Source of the DNA: JAJDZL01 sp965220665
Lineage (GTDB): Bacteria > Pseudomonadota > Gammaproteobacteria > Arenicellales > JAJDZL01
DNA length: 64,000 nt
Reading direction: 5' to 3'
NCBI GenBank assembly: GCA_965220665.1
Contig: CBDCQQ010000005.1
Span: 1,736,001-1,800,000 of the forward strand
This document shows positions 1 to 8,839 of this stretch, piece by piece; the first letter of the stretch is position 1; every line of letters begins with the position of its first letter. The position numbers and the translations under genes are program-made. The notes beneath the pieces were generated by a model. That model was not told the origin of the DNA and did no database searches. It saw only the letters and a list, made by a program, of their open reading frames with translations.

Positions 1-1210
1 TTCACCCGATGTTGTGACCGAATTGGTGCGCACCGGTGCCAGACGGATTCTCGCCCAGGCCCTGCAGCTTGAGGTGGAGGAATTTCTCGCTCAGTATGAC
101 GGACAGTATGCTGGCAACGGGCTTCGGGCGGTGGTTCGAAGCGGCAGCCAGCCTGAGCGTGACATTCAGACCGGTATCGGGCCGGTTTCGGTTCGGATTC
201 CGAAGGTCCGCTCGAATACCGGCGAGCCGGTGTCGTTCCGCTCGGCACTGATCCCGCCGTATGTGAGAAAGACGGCGACGGTTGAGGCGTTTGTGCCGTG
301 GCTTTATCTGAAGGGGGTGTCAAGCGGTGAGATGGCTGATACCCTGAAGGTTCTGCTGGGCAGTAAGGCGCAGGGTTTTTCTGCCTCATCGGTCTCCCGC
401 CTGGCGCAGCAGTGGAATGAGGAGATGAGGCGGTGGCAGACGCGCGGCATCACCGGGAAGATCGTTTATGTATGGGCCGATGGGGTGTACTGCGGGCTTC
501 GGGCCGAGGATGCAAAGCTGTGTGCGCTGGTGCTGATCGGGGTTGATGAGTGTGGCCGCAAGCAGTTGCTGGCGATTGAGGACGGGGTGCGCGAATCGAC
601 CGAGAGCTGGAAGGGGATGCTGCTGGATCTGAAGTCCAGGGGCATGGATGCACCGAAGCTGGCGGTTGGAGACGGGGCGATGGGGTTCTGGTCGGCATTG
701 GACCAGGTTTACCCTGAAACCCAGGATCAGCGCTGCTGGGTGCATAAGACGGCGAATGTGCTCAACCGGCTGCCGAAGATGCTGCACGGACAGGCGAAAA
801 AGGCGCTTCACCAGATCTGGATGGCAGACACGCGCGAGGCGGCGCATGAGGCGTTTGATCGGTTTGTGGAAACCTATCAGGACAAGTATCCGAAAGTGGT
901 TGAATGCCTGATCGGGGATCGTGAGGAGCTGCTGGCGTTTTACGATTTTCCGGCATCGCACTGGCAATCTCTGCGTACCACTAATCCAATCGAGTCGACC
1001 TTCGCGACGATCCGTCACCGCACCAAGCGCTCGAAGGGCTGTCTGAGCAGAACGACGATGCTGGGCATGATGTACAGGCTGGGGATGTGTGCGGAGAAAA
1101 AATGGCGACGGCTGCGCGGGTTCAGGCAGCTGGGCAAAGTGATCGAGGGAGTGAAATTCAAGAATGGAGTCGAACTGAATTACAATGACACCGACCAGGT
1201 AGCCGCTTAG
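1..1210 (+). CDS. IS256-family (mutator-type) transposase, 5' end possibly outside the window
   Basis: DDE transposase that cuts and pastes its own insertion sequence. The GTG at 14 opens a 398-residue protein, but the frame stays open to base 2, so the true start may lie just outside the window. The catalytic residues are visible in order: Asp in VWADGVYCG, Asp in VGDGAMGFW, and Glu in NPIESTFATIRHRTKRSKG, which is the typical IS256 C-terminal signature. Length is normal for the family (about 400). The coding sequence is much more GC-rich than the host genes after it, consistent with a mobile origin. The inverted repeats cannot be defined because the left end is missing. The reading frame is intact, so the enzyme may be active. 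Confidence 0.93.
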   Translation, partial: SPDVVTELVRTGARRILAQALQLEVEEFLAQYDGQYAGNGLRAVVRSGSQPERDIQTGIGPVSVRIPKVRSNTGEPVSFRSALIPPYVRKTATVEAFVPWLYLKGVSSGEMADTLKVLLGSKAQGFSASSVSRLAQQWNEEMRRWQTRGITGKIVYVWADGVYCGLRAEDAKLCALVLIGVDECGRKQLLAIEDGVRESTESWKGMLLDLKSRGMDAPKLAVGDGAMGFWSALDQVYPETQDQRCWVHKTANVLNRLPKMLHGQAKKALHQIWMADTREAAHEAFDRFVETYQDKYPKVVECLIGDREELLAFYDFPASHWQSLRTTNPIESTFATIRHRTKRSKGCLSRTTMLGMMYRLGMCAEKKWRRLRGFRQLGKVIEGVKFKNGVELNYNDTDQVAA

Positions 1211-1604
1211 TGATGAATCCCGTCACGCACTACTTTTGGGCATAACTCCCATACTTATTGTATGAATCATAGTGTTAATACAGACATTTTTCGTCAAGTT
1301 ATGTATACAGATCCCCTGATTTTGTACGATTGGTTGTTTTCTATTCGCAGAGCATGTGATTTGTCCAAGAATCTTTACAAATCGTCTGCCGTCAAACTAT
1401 CAGAACAATCAACAGACGCACTTAATTTTACTTGGATGATTTGACTTTGGAAAAGCAAGACATTGTGACGTATTCCCAAAAACCAGCAATCAAATTCGCA
1501 TGGGATGAAAACAATCGAGTCTCTCATGTGACAATGAATTTTTAGACACTACTTGGTAAAAGGCGTCACGGCATGAAAGTTTCTGAGTCAATAATTCTGA
1601 TACA
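1211..1604. other. Intergenic region after the IS256-type transposase
   Basis: It holds the undefined right end of the insertion sequence followed by AT-rich DNA. A 60-codon open frame at 1262-1444 (+) has no recognisable domain or convincing ribosome-binding site, so I do not call it a gene. Confidence 0.5.
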
Positions 1605-1892
1605 TCAGATACCTTCAACAATTGTAATATCGGCAATACCTGCATCTTTTCGATACATCCGCGCTTTTTGGTATTCCTCCGAACGGTAGCATGCGAGTGC
1701 GTCTTCATATGACGCAAACTCGATGACTACATTGCGGGCTCGCCCACTACCTTCCATGACTTCATAATTCCCACCTCGTGCGAGCATTTTCGCACCGTAC
1801 TTTTCAAATGCTGGTGGTGCAGATGCGACATATTTTTGGTATTCGTCCATATCGGTAACGGTTACGTGAGCAATCCAATATGCTTTAGCCAT
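1605..1892 (-). CDS. DUF1330 family protein
   Basis: Small alpha/beta protein of the DUF1330 (dimeric alpha-beta barrel) family, 95 residues. The sequence begins MAKAYWIAHVTVTD and carries the family pattern of Y..Y......P..E.YGA..LARGG, then an E/G-rich turn, then R.VVIEF.S.E.A..CYRSEEYQ. The ATG at 1892 is preferred over one 21 bases upstream because GGAGAG lies about 9 bases before it. Molecular function is unknown in the family; related ferredoxin-like barrels are often small oxygenases or stress proteins. It stands alone between IS material and a divergent cluster. Confidence 0.85.
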   Translation of the reverse strand: MAKAYWIAHVTVTDMDEYQKYVASAPPAFEKYGAKMLARGGNYEVMEGSGRARNVVIEFASYEDALACYRSEEYQKARMYRKDAGIADITIVEGI

Positions 1893-2257
1893 AGTTAGAA
1901 ACTCTCCAATCATCTGGTAGTCAAATTAGGAACTGATGAAGTTCAATTCAAACCCTGATTTATATCATTCAGAGGTTTTCGAATATCAAATGAATAGCGA
2001 CTGAGGTTTGCTTGATCTGAAGTCTTTTCTCATTACTGAAACCAAAAGTTGCTACTACAGTGTTTGAAATTATTTCCACCACCCAGTTCCGGATTTGAGT
2101 ATTGTTTACGTAGTGCCGAGTGGGCAGATCAATAGAAGGAGCTACGACCCCCTTGGCTTGCTGACAGTATTGAGTACGTCAATTTCTGACAACAGAATCC
2201 AAAATTGAAATTAACATACAACGATTAGACAAAATTGATTTTGGAAAATCATCGAAT
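1893..2257. other. Divergent intergenic region
   Basis: About 365 AT-rich bases between the DUF1330 gene and the membrane protein gene at 2258. It probably holds the promoters for both, but I see no clear repeat, hairpin or reading frame. Confidence 0.4.
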
Positions 2258-2794
2258 ATGTCGATAGTTCAGCAAGTTCTAGCTTTGATTTGGCGCTTGT
2301 TCTTGAGATTGACTTGGCGAATTCGCCAAAAAATTTATGGGCAGCAGTTAGATGAAGATGAATTGAATCAAAGCATTCGACGATATCATCACATGGATGA
2401 AGATCTTCCGGATGATGTCGAAGATATTCTTGAGATATCAGCACTTCTCGAAATTCGTGAATACGACTACTTTAACTTGGCCTATTCATGGTGGTTCGGA
2501 CAATCGCCAAACAGTCGAGTTTTGGAAAGCTATTTTGCCCGGTATATGTTCAACAAGATAGTTCCTCACTGGGTGCGGGGATACTCACGAATGATTTTAG
2601 ACCTGCAATCACAGGGGGTGTTGAATAAGGAGGAACTGGGCATTTCCAGACTGCCGGATGCAACCCCGCAATCTGTGCGAGCTGGATTGCGTTATTTTGT
2701 GATGCTACTCATTACAATGGGACTCTTGGTATTGATTGCCGAAGTGGCAGTTCAATTCAGAGTTGTGAAGTGCCTGCTTCCACCATGTTACTAA
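2258..2794 (+). CDS. Hypothetical membrane-anchored protein upstream of a coupling-protein-like ATPase
   Basis: I do not recognise a family. The 178-residue protein begins with an amphipathic, Trp/Arg-rich segment (residues 1-30), followed by an acidic soluble part and a strongly hydrophobic segment near residues 148-168 that should span the membrane. The C-terminus contains two cysteines. It precedes the 57-residue two-TM gene at 2811 by 16 bases and the TraD-like gene at 3101, all on one strand, so an operon is likely. By position it may be a membrane partner of the ATPase, but that is inference only. Confidence 0.6.
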   Translation: MSIVQQVLALIWRLFLRLTWRIRQKIYGQQLDEDELNQSIRRYHHMDEDLPDDVEDILEISALLEIREYDYFNLAYSWWFGQSPNSRVLESYFARYMFNKIVPHWVRGYSRMILDLQSQGVLNKEELGISRLPDATPQSVRAGLRYFVMLLITMGLLVLIAEVAVQFRVVKCLLPPCY

Positions 2795-2810
2795 TATGGC
2801 GAATCTATAG

Positions 2811-2984
2811 ATGGGTTTGAATATCTTTTTTCTAATTGTTACTGGTGCTGTGGCTTATCATGCGCTTACGTATCGAAACGAAGAGGGGGAAAGAGACACG
2901 GTTCGGCTTCTCTTTGGCAGCATTGCACTTTTGTTTTTCTTTCGCGTATTATTTGTCGATGTACTGCAGCTTTGGGGTCAATAA
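2811..2984 (+). CDS. Small two-TM membrane protein (57 residues)
   Basis: ATG at 2811, 16 bases after the preceding gene, TAA at 2982-2984. The protein has two hydrophobic stretches, about residues 4-20 and 33-52, separated by a charged turn rich in Glu, Arg and Asp (NEEGERDTVR). The pattern is a plausible small hairpin membrane protein. A competing frame overlaps it but is less membrane-like and less well placed. No family is recognised. It sits between the hypothetical membrane protein and the coupling-protein-like ATPase, so it may belong to the same complex. Confidence 0.5.
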   Translation: MGLNIFFLIVTGAVAYHALTYRNEEGERDTVRLLFGSIALLFFFRVLFVDVLQLWGQ

Positions 2985-3100
2985 GTTGAACATGGCTCAC
3001 ACTCTGTTGCTAAAACATTCTTGAATTCTGGCATTCGCTAAAATCAGACTGAATTGTTAACGTAGGAGGTAAATCTTTTCCGGTAATCAAGGATTGAATA

Positions 3101-5596
3101 TTGCCTGCACGAAGCTTGGCAACTGGCATTCGACGCAAACTAATGGGCTTGTACGCAATCTTCGATACTTTCATTTCGACTGTCTTTTTTTCGTCTCAAT
3201 TTGGTTCCCACCTGACCGTATTTTTCATTGGATTCTTTCTCATTGTAGGCTTGCGTATCGCACTGATGTTCCGTGAGCACCCGAATTGGATCACTTTCTG
3301 CATTCGAATTGGTTTTGGATTTCTCCCTGTCACAGTTTGTGTCTTTTTAACACTTCACCTCATTTCTAAAACCTGGGGAACAGTTGAATGGGACTGGGTT
3401 TCACGGAGCCACACGATCTCAGGATTCGTTGGAATCTTTGCCGGTATAGCGACTGCCTATCTTCTGGGTCGAATTTTTGAACCCAAGATCATCAATTACC
3501 TACACCAAAAAACGCTTGGCGCTGGTCTACAGGACCAGTTGACGGATATCAGGGCAGTCGAGCAGAGCTTTTACGATCGGCCAGATGCCGATATCGAAGA
3601 GGAAATTGAAAAGGCGATCACCAAAGACCGGATTTATCTCGGTCAGGATACTGAGGGTAATGCAGTTTCGGTCGACAGAGAAATGTGGAAGACATCTCAT
3701 GTTCAGATTATGGGTCCACCAGGTGCAGGTAAGGGTGTGCAGGCGGGTGTTACGCTGACACAATCACTGCTCTATGGTGACACGGTGTTTGTGTTCGACC
3801 CGAAGGAAGACGAATGGGCGCCTAGTGTTTACAGGGCAGCATGTGAAAGAGCAAAGGTTCCGTTCGAATTTGTCGATTTACGTCAACCTTCACCACAAAT
3901 CAATCCAATATTCAAAGCTTCAAAGGATGAGGTGGAAGAATTGCTTTACGCAGGCTTGGAGTTGGGACGACGAGGAAATGTTGCCGATTTCTACAGACTG
4001 GATGATCGTAAAGCCGCCAGAATTGCCGCTTCATTTGTGGTCGATTACACAATGACGCTGAGTGAAATTGGTAGCAAAGCTCGAAGTTCAGCCAGCGACG
4101 AACTAATGGCTGGTGGTAAGGCGTTTTTCGCAGCACTTGATGAGATCAGTAATTTAGCGTGCACGCAAACGAAAGAAGGTGTCGATTTAAGTGCGAAAAT
4201 TGAGGAAGGAGGTTGTACCTACTTTGTTGGTTCCGTAAGAAATGAGCCGATCATCACGCTACAGAAGATGCTGTTTGTTCGATTAATACAGTTAATTGAA
4301 AGGTCGAGAGGTCGCAAACGACACTGTTCAATTTTTCTTGATGAATTCAAGTATCTGCTGAGTCTACCGGCATTGAACGCTCTTGGCACGATCCGTGACA
4401 AGGGTTGCAATATTCTGCTAGCGCACCAGTCTTTGGGCGATTTTGCCAGTTGTGGGGCCGACCTTAGGGAACCGTCGGTACGAGCGACAGTTCTTGATAC
4501 GACGCCAATAAAGTGGCTCTATCGTCCAGCGGATTACGCTACTGCGACTTGGATTTCCAATCAAACAGGCGAAATATTGGTATCCACTCAAAACATACAA
4601 GCTGAACGAAACATTGAACTGTCTGAATCGCTGTCTTCGTCTCGGTCGGTTGGTGAGACAACGCGCAATCTGATTGATGTGAATACTGTGCTGAGCCTGC
4701 CAAAAGCATGTGCAGTTTGTATAGGAGCAGGACTACCCAAACTGGCATTTGCAGAGGCAATGCGAGTTGTCAAGACTAAAACTGAGATTGCAGTCGCGGA
4801 ATTAGCGGTTGACCTGGGCGTCGATTTACTGACACAGGTGAAGGATAGCAAGGATGAATTTGAACAGCCCGGCAACATGCCAGCAATTGATTGGGTTGGA
4901 GACCCAGGCGAAGCGATATTGCACTATCTGTTTGGCGAGATGTGGACGCATGTCGATATCATCAGTGAGTTGTTAGTGGATTTAAGCGGGGAACAAATAA
5001 GTCAAGTGCTGGATGAATTGTCAAAAGCAAAGATGATTCGAAGTGTGGAAATTTCTTTCATTGAAAACTCTTCGGCACAGATTTGGGGAATTACTACTTA
5101 CGGTATTAATAGCGTTCGAGAGAAGATTCCCGATGCAGAATATCGACGCGCTTTCAGCAAGAATTCTGTTAACCCCGTATCGTTTACACACCAGATAGAC
5201 ATTCAGCGGCTTCGGATATCGGCGGAGCGGAGCGGCTGGTATGATTGGACCAAGTGCAGTGGCACCGAACGTTTCAACAAGAAACGTGGAATATTTCCAG
5301 ATGCTGTGGCGACGCGCCCAGATGGCTTGAGAATTGCAATAGAAGTCGAGCGGACTGTAAAGTCCAAGAGACGATACCCCAGAATTATGGGAGCCCATCT
5401 TCATGCAAGAAAATTCTGTCAGTGGGATGAGATAATTTATTTGTGTCCTGATGCACGCATTAAGAGACGTTTAGAGAACATCTATTCGGAGATTAAAGAA
5501 GTCGATTATTTTGGAAATTCAGTAAAAATCACGAATCTACACAGGCAGCACTTTCGGTTCTATTCCTACGACGAAAATTGGACGGGTGTCGAATGA
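3101..5596 (+). CDS. VirD4/TraD-like type IV coupling ATPase with a C-terminal replication-relaxation/nuclease-like region
   Basis: An 831-residue membrane ATPase of the conjugative coupling-protein type, which normally pumps DNA-relaxase complexes into a type IV secretion channel. Hydrophobic segments lie at about 28-56, 64-88 and 105-123. A Walker A motif (GPPGAGKG, Lys211) follows, then a Walker B FLDEF (Asp414, Glu415) and the TraD-type segment ILLAHQSLGDF. After about residue 600 come a winged-helix-like stretch (605-650) and a segment with FPDA, then IAIEVERTVKSKRRY (Asp734, Glu748, Glu750, Lys754), resembling the replication-relaxation/MobC proteins and a PD-(D/E)XK fold. TTG at 3101 is chosen because AAGGA lies 7 bases upstream; an internal ATG at codon 15 is possible. 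No relaxase or secretion genes are visible in the window. Confidence 0.8.
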   Translation: MPARSLATGIRRKLMGLYAIFDTFISTVFFSSQFGSHLTVFFIGFFLIVGLRIALMFREHPNWITFCIRIGFGFLPVTVCVFLTLHLISKTWGTVEWDWVSRSHTISGFVGIFAGIATAYLLGRIFEPKIINYLHQKTLGAGLQDQLTDIRAVEQSFYDRPDADIEEEIEKAITKDRIYLGQDTEGNAVSVDREMWKTSHVQIMGPPGAGKGVQAGVTLTQSLLYGDTVFVFDPKEDEWAPSVYRAACERAKVPFEFVDLRQPSPQINPIFKASKDEVEELLYAGLELGRRGNVADFYRLDDRKAARIAASFVVDYTMTLSEIGSKARSSASDELMAGGKAFFAALDEISNLACTQTKEGVDLSAKIEEGGCTYFVGSVRNEPIITLQKMLFVRLIQLIERSRGRKRHCSIFLDEFKYLLSLPALNALGTIRDKGCNILLAHQSLGDFASCGADLREPSVRATVLDTTPIKWLYRPADYATATWISNQTGEILVSTQNIQAERNIELSESLSSSRSVGETTRNLIDVNTVLSLPKACAVCIGAGLPKLAFAEAMRVVKTKTEIAVAELAVDLGVDLLTQVKDSKDEFEQPGNMPAIDWVGDPGEAILHYLFGEMWTHVDIISELLVDLSGEQISQVLDELSKAKMIRSVEISFIENSSAQIWGITTYGINSVREKIPDAEYRRAFSKNSVNPVSFTHQIDIQRLRISAERSGWYDWTKCSGTERFNKKRGIFPDAVATRPDGLRIAIEVERTVKSKRRYPRIMGAHLHARKFCQWDEIIYLCPDARIKRRLENIYSEIKEVDYFGNSVKITNLHRQHFRFYSYDENWTGVE

Positions 5597-5945
5597 CAAA
5601 CTGAAGATTAGGAAAATTTTGAATGTCTTGCGATAATCATCTGAATTAAGATAATTGAATTTTGGATTCTTTTCCCGCTTGATGAAGATGACGAATGGCA
5701 CGGTATTAACACCGCCTGCTCAATTATTAATAGAACAATGAGCTTGGCGATCAAATTCGGAGTAAACAGGCCAAATCCACTGTTCATTCGCAGAGTTCAG
5801 ATAGTAAAATATCGACCGAGTTTAGGCGCTGCATTAGTTTTAATCTGCAATCAAATGCCCGCACAGCGTCTGCTCCGAATTCAAAGTGCAGTTCCAGCTT
5901 ATTGGTGATGCATGGAATATTGAAAGTAAAAGGTAAGCGACACAA
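5597..5945. other. Intergenic region
   Basis: About 350 bases between the coupling-protein-like gene and the cytochrome gene. Nothing recognisable is seen; it probably contains the cytochrome promoter. Confidence 0.4.
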
Positions 5946-6479
5946 ATGATGACTGACAGCCAATTTGCAAGAGCTTTTGGGAAGTTATGTGCTTTCTTGG
6001 TAGTTCTGACAATTGTATTGATTGCACTAGGTGCCATGATCGGGGGTCCAATTGATGATAAGCTCAGGGCACAGACAGAAGAATATACACAGCGCATGGT
6101 GGCCAGTCGAACGGAGCCAGTAGGTAATATGAATGTCGGTGGCATCACGCAATCCATGCCAGCTTCAGGATCTGGAACGACTACCGAATCGGCTGACGAA
6201 ATGAATCAGGTTGCAGCGGCTGATGAAAATCGCGGACAGGAGGTTTACGAAACAGCATGTTACATCTGCCATGCGACCGGACTGACCGGTGCACCGAAGC
6301 CCGGTGATGCCGCCAATTGGAATCCAAGAATTCAGAAAGGTGTCGATTTACTGTACAGCAACGCGATTCTTGGATATCAAGGCCAGTTTGGGATCATGCC
6401 TCCGAAAGGTGGTAATCTGCTGTTGACTGACGACGACGTGAGAGCTGCGGTTGATTACCTGATTGAATTGGTTCAATAA
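5946..6479 (+). CDS. Membrane-anchored cytochrome c5-like monohaem protein
   Basis: Periplasmic electron-transfer protein held by an N-terminal TM anchor. Residues 12-34 are hydrophobic, followed by a Ser/Thr/Gly-rich linker and a cytochrome c domain from about residue 92. The haem motif is CYICH (Cys105, Cys108, His109), and the distal Met is likely in GIMPPKGGN. The spacing and the C-terminal VDYLIELV helix fit the cytochrome c5 class. Length is 177 residues, longer than soluble c5 because of the anchor and linker. Two adjacent ATGs (5946, 5949) follow AAGG. It has no partner oxidase nearby, so its redox partner is unknown. Confidence 0.85.
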   Translation: MMTDSQFARAFGKLCAFLVVLTIVLIALGAMIGGPIDDKLRAQTEEYTQRMVASRTEPVGNMNVGGITQSMPASGSGTTTESADEMNQVAAADENRGQEVYETACYICHATGLTGAPKPGDAANWNPRIQKGVDLLYSNAILGYQGQFGIMPPKGGNLLLTDDDVRAAVDYLIELVQ

Positions 6480-6922
6480 TTTATCAGTTGGGATCTTTCT
6501 GCTGTTCAATCAAACTTATCTACTAGAAAACCCCTGAAAGCGATTGGTTTGGTCAGAATTCAATCGGAGGAAAGCAGTTGCTCCATTGACTCAGTACCAG
6601 TATTTGTGTAGCAATTTCGGATCTCCTTTCTGTACATAATTTGCTTGAGGTTACCACGCTAATGCCGGTGTAGTGGTAACTATTTTGTGTCTAGTGATCA
6701 ATTTGACCAGGGATTTGCAACTTGTTGGTTCAATTTGCATTTCAATTGCTTTCCCGGGTCGAAATCGCAACTTGTCATTTCGCATAGTAGTTTGAATACT
6801 TCGAATTTTTCCGGTAAAAACGAATCGTAGTTAATGTGTTGCAATCAGACTGATACACATATTGAGCGACAGAACAAATAAATCTTCGCACAAACCGCCC
6901 ATTCATTTTCAATAATTTCGTT
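6480..6922. other. Intergenic region upstream of gatC
   Basis: About 440 AT-rich bases. The gatCAB promoter should lie here. No terminator hairpin, repeat or short gene is evident. Confidence 0.4.
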
Positions 6923-7210
6923 ATGAGTCTTTCAAGAGCTGACGTACAACTGATTGCATCACTTGCACTCCTCGAAGTAGACGAGGAGATGCTTGACGTC
7001 TACGCTGCTGAACTGTCAAACATTATGGAACTGGTTAGTGAGATGAAGGAGGTTGATACCGATGCCATCGAACCAATGCCACATCCTCAGGATATGGCAT
7101 TGCGACTCAGATTGGATGATGTTACCGAACTGGAACAGCGCGATGAATTGCAGGAAATTGCACCTCAAACTTCGGAAGGTTTGTATTTGGTGCCGAAAGT
7201 TCTGGAGTAA
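6923..7210 (+). CDS. gatC: Asp-tRNA(Asn)/Glu-tRNA(Gln) amidotransferase subunit C
   Basis: Small subunit that stabilises GatA in the GatCAB complex, which converts mischarged Glu-tRNA(Gln) or Asp-tRNA(Asn) to the amide form. At 95 residues it has family length and pattern: MSLSRADVQLIASLALLEV, a helical acidic middle and the ending EGLYLVPKVLE. It heads the cluster gatC-gatA-gatB. The spacing of about 170 bases to gatA is larger than usual, so gatA may have its own translation signals or promoter. No strong Shine-Dalgarno sequence is seen before the ATG. Confidence 0.93.
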   Translation: MSLSRADVQLIASLALLEVDEEMLDVYAAELSNIMELVSEMKEVDTDAIEPMPHPQDMALRLRLDDVTELEQRDELQEIAPQTSEGLYLVPKVLE

Positions 7211-7378
7211 ACTCGCATTTTAAAGTTGACGGGTTTTATTAATTGAGTGTTGCTTCCAACAGAGAAACGGCATTTCACCAAGAGCAACGAACGCACTTCA
7301 CCAAACATTTAACCAGGAAAGATCCACATTAGTCAGCAGACACGTATCTTGCGCCACAGGTAATCGTGAAATATTGAA

Positions 7379-8839
7379 ATGATCCCAAGCAATTCAGACC
7401 TGGTTCAATTGAGTCAAGCACTACAAAGTGAGGAAATTTCGTCACTAGAACTGTGTGAGGAGTCATTTCGGCGGATCAACGAGTGGAGCGAGCTTAACGC
7501 TTTTATTTCACTTGATCAGGAAGGTGCCCTGGAATTTGCAGAGCGAGTTGATCGAAAGCGTATCAAGACAAATCTCGATCCACTGGCAGGAATACCCCTG
7601 GCACACAAAGACATCTTCTGCACGAAGGGGTTGTTGACTACGTGTGGCTCAAAAATACTGTCAAATTTCGTCGCGCCTTATGATGCGACACTGGTTTCAA
7701 GGCTCAAAGAAAAAAACACAATTTTGCTAGGCAAGACCAACATGGATGAATTCGCCATGGGGTCGTCAAGTGAACACTCCTATTACAATCCGGTTCGAAA
7801 TCCTTGGGATACAACACTGGTTCCTGGCGGCAGCTCTGGTGGTTCAGCGGCGGCGGTTGCCGCTGGATTGGTTCCGGCAGCAACCGGCACTGATACAGGC
7901 GGCTCAATTCGACAGCCTGCTGCATTTTGTGGTATTACTGGTATTAAACCGAGTTACGGGCGCGTGTCAAGATTCGGCATGGTTGCATTTGCGTCATCAC
8001 TTGATCAGGCGGGTATATTCACCAGAAGTGCCAAGGATGCTGCAATGATGCTTGATGCGATGTGTGGATTTGATCCTAGAGACTCCACTTCGCTCGAAGT
8101 TGAACCGCCGAATTGTATGCGTGGGATTGAAGATTCGCCGAAGGAGTTAACGATTGGAGTGCCGGAAGAGTATTTTGCTCAAGGATTGGATCCGGCTGTT
8201 GGTGAGATCATTCAAGCTGCGTTATCGGAATTGGAATCACTTGGTGCGCGACTGATCAGCCTGCGTATGCCAAACAGTAAATCGGCGATACCTTGTTATT
8301 ACGTTATTGCACCAGCAGAAGCATCATCGAATTTGTCAAGATTCGATGGTGTCCGCTACGGTTATCGTAGTGATTCAGGACATGATCTTCGGGAAATGTA
8401 CAAGAATACTCGAAGCGAAGGATTCGGTCCTGAAGTTCAAAGGCGAATTATGACAGGCACTTATGTTTTGTCACATGGATATTACGACGCTTACTACCTC
8501 AAAGCGCAAAAGGTAAGAAGACTGATCTTCGAAGACTATACCCGAGCATTCGAAAGGTGTGATCTGATCATGGGGCCCACAACCCCGACAACTGCATTCA
8601 AGATCGGGGCAAAAATGGATGATCCCGTACTGATGTATTTGAATGATATTTACACTGCAGCAGTCAACCTCGCCGGTCTCCCAGCAATGTCTATTCCTGC
8701 TGGATTTGACAAGACCGGATTACCTGTTGGGTTACACATGGTTGCACCATATTTGCAAGAAGCCAAACTGCTTAGCGTTGCACACCTATTTCAGCAGCAT
8801 ACTGATTTTCATCTTAAAGCTCCGGTGAAGGAACCATGA
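7379..8839 (+). CDS. gatA: Glutamyl-tRNA(Gln) amidotransferase subunit A
   Basis: Amidase-signature subunit that releases ammonia from glutamine for transamidation of mischarged tRNA. The Ser-cisSer-Lys catalytic triad is visible: Lys77 in LAHKDIF, Ser152 in PGGSSGGSAAAV and Ser176 in DTGGSIRQPAAF. The oxyanion and GxxGIKPSYGRVSRFG segments also match. Length is 486 residues, as expected. The stop codon overlaps the gatB start by 4 bases (ATGA), so the two are translationally coupled. Confidence 0.97.
   Translation: MIPSNSDLVQLSQALQSEEISSLELCEESFRRINEWSELNAFISLDQEGALEFAERVDRKRIKTNLDPLAGIPLAHKDIFCTKGLLTTCGSKILSNFVAPYDATLVSRLKEKNTILLGKTNMDEFAMGSSSEHSYYNPVRNPWDTTLVPGGSSGGSAAAVAAGLVPAATGTDTGGSIRQPAAFCGITGIKPSYGRVSRFGMVAFASSLDQAGIFTRSAKDAAMMLDAMCGFDPRDSTSLEVEPPNCMRGIEDSPKELTIGVPEEYFAQGLDPAVGEIIQAALSELESLGARLISLRMPNSKSAIPCYYVIAPAEASSNLSRFDGVRYGYRSDSGHDLREMYKNTRSEGFGPEVQRRIMTGTYVLSHGYYDAYYLKAQKVRRLIFEDYTRAFERCDLIMGPTTPTTAFKIGAKMDDPVLMYLNDIYTAAVNLAGLPAMSIPAGFDKTGLPVGLHMVAPYLQEAKLLSVAHLFQQHTDFHLKAPVKEP

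Noticed and set aside
386..1018. 210-codon frame on the minus strand
   Set aside because: Antisense of the IS256-type transposase; Arg/Pro/His-rich composition is typical of shadow frames in GC-rich genes.
1262..1444. 60-codon frame after the IS256 transposase
   Set aside because: No domain, no good ribosome-binding site, AT-rich sequence of random appearance.
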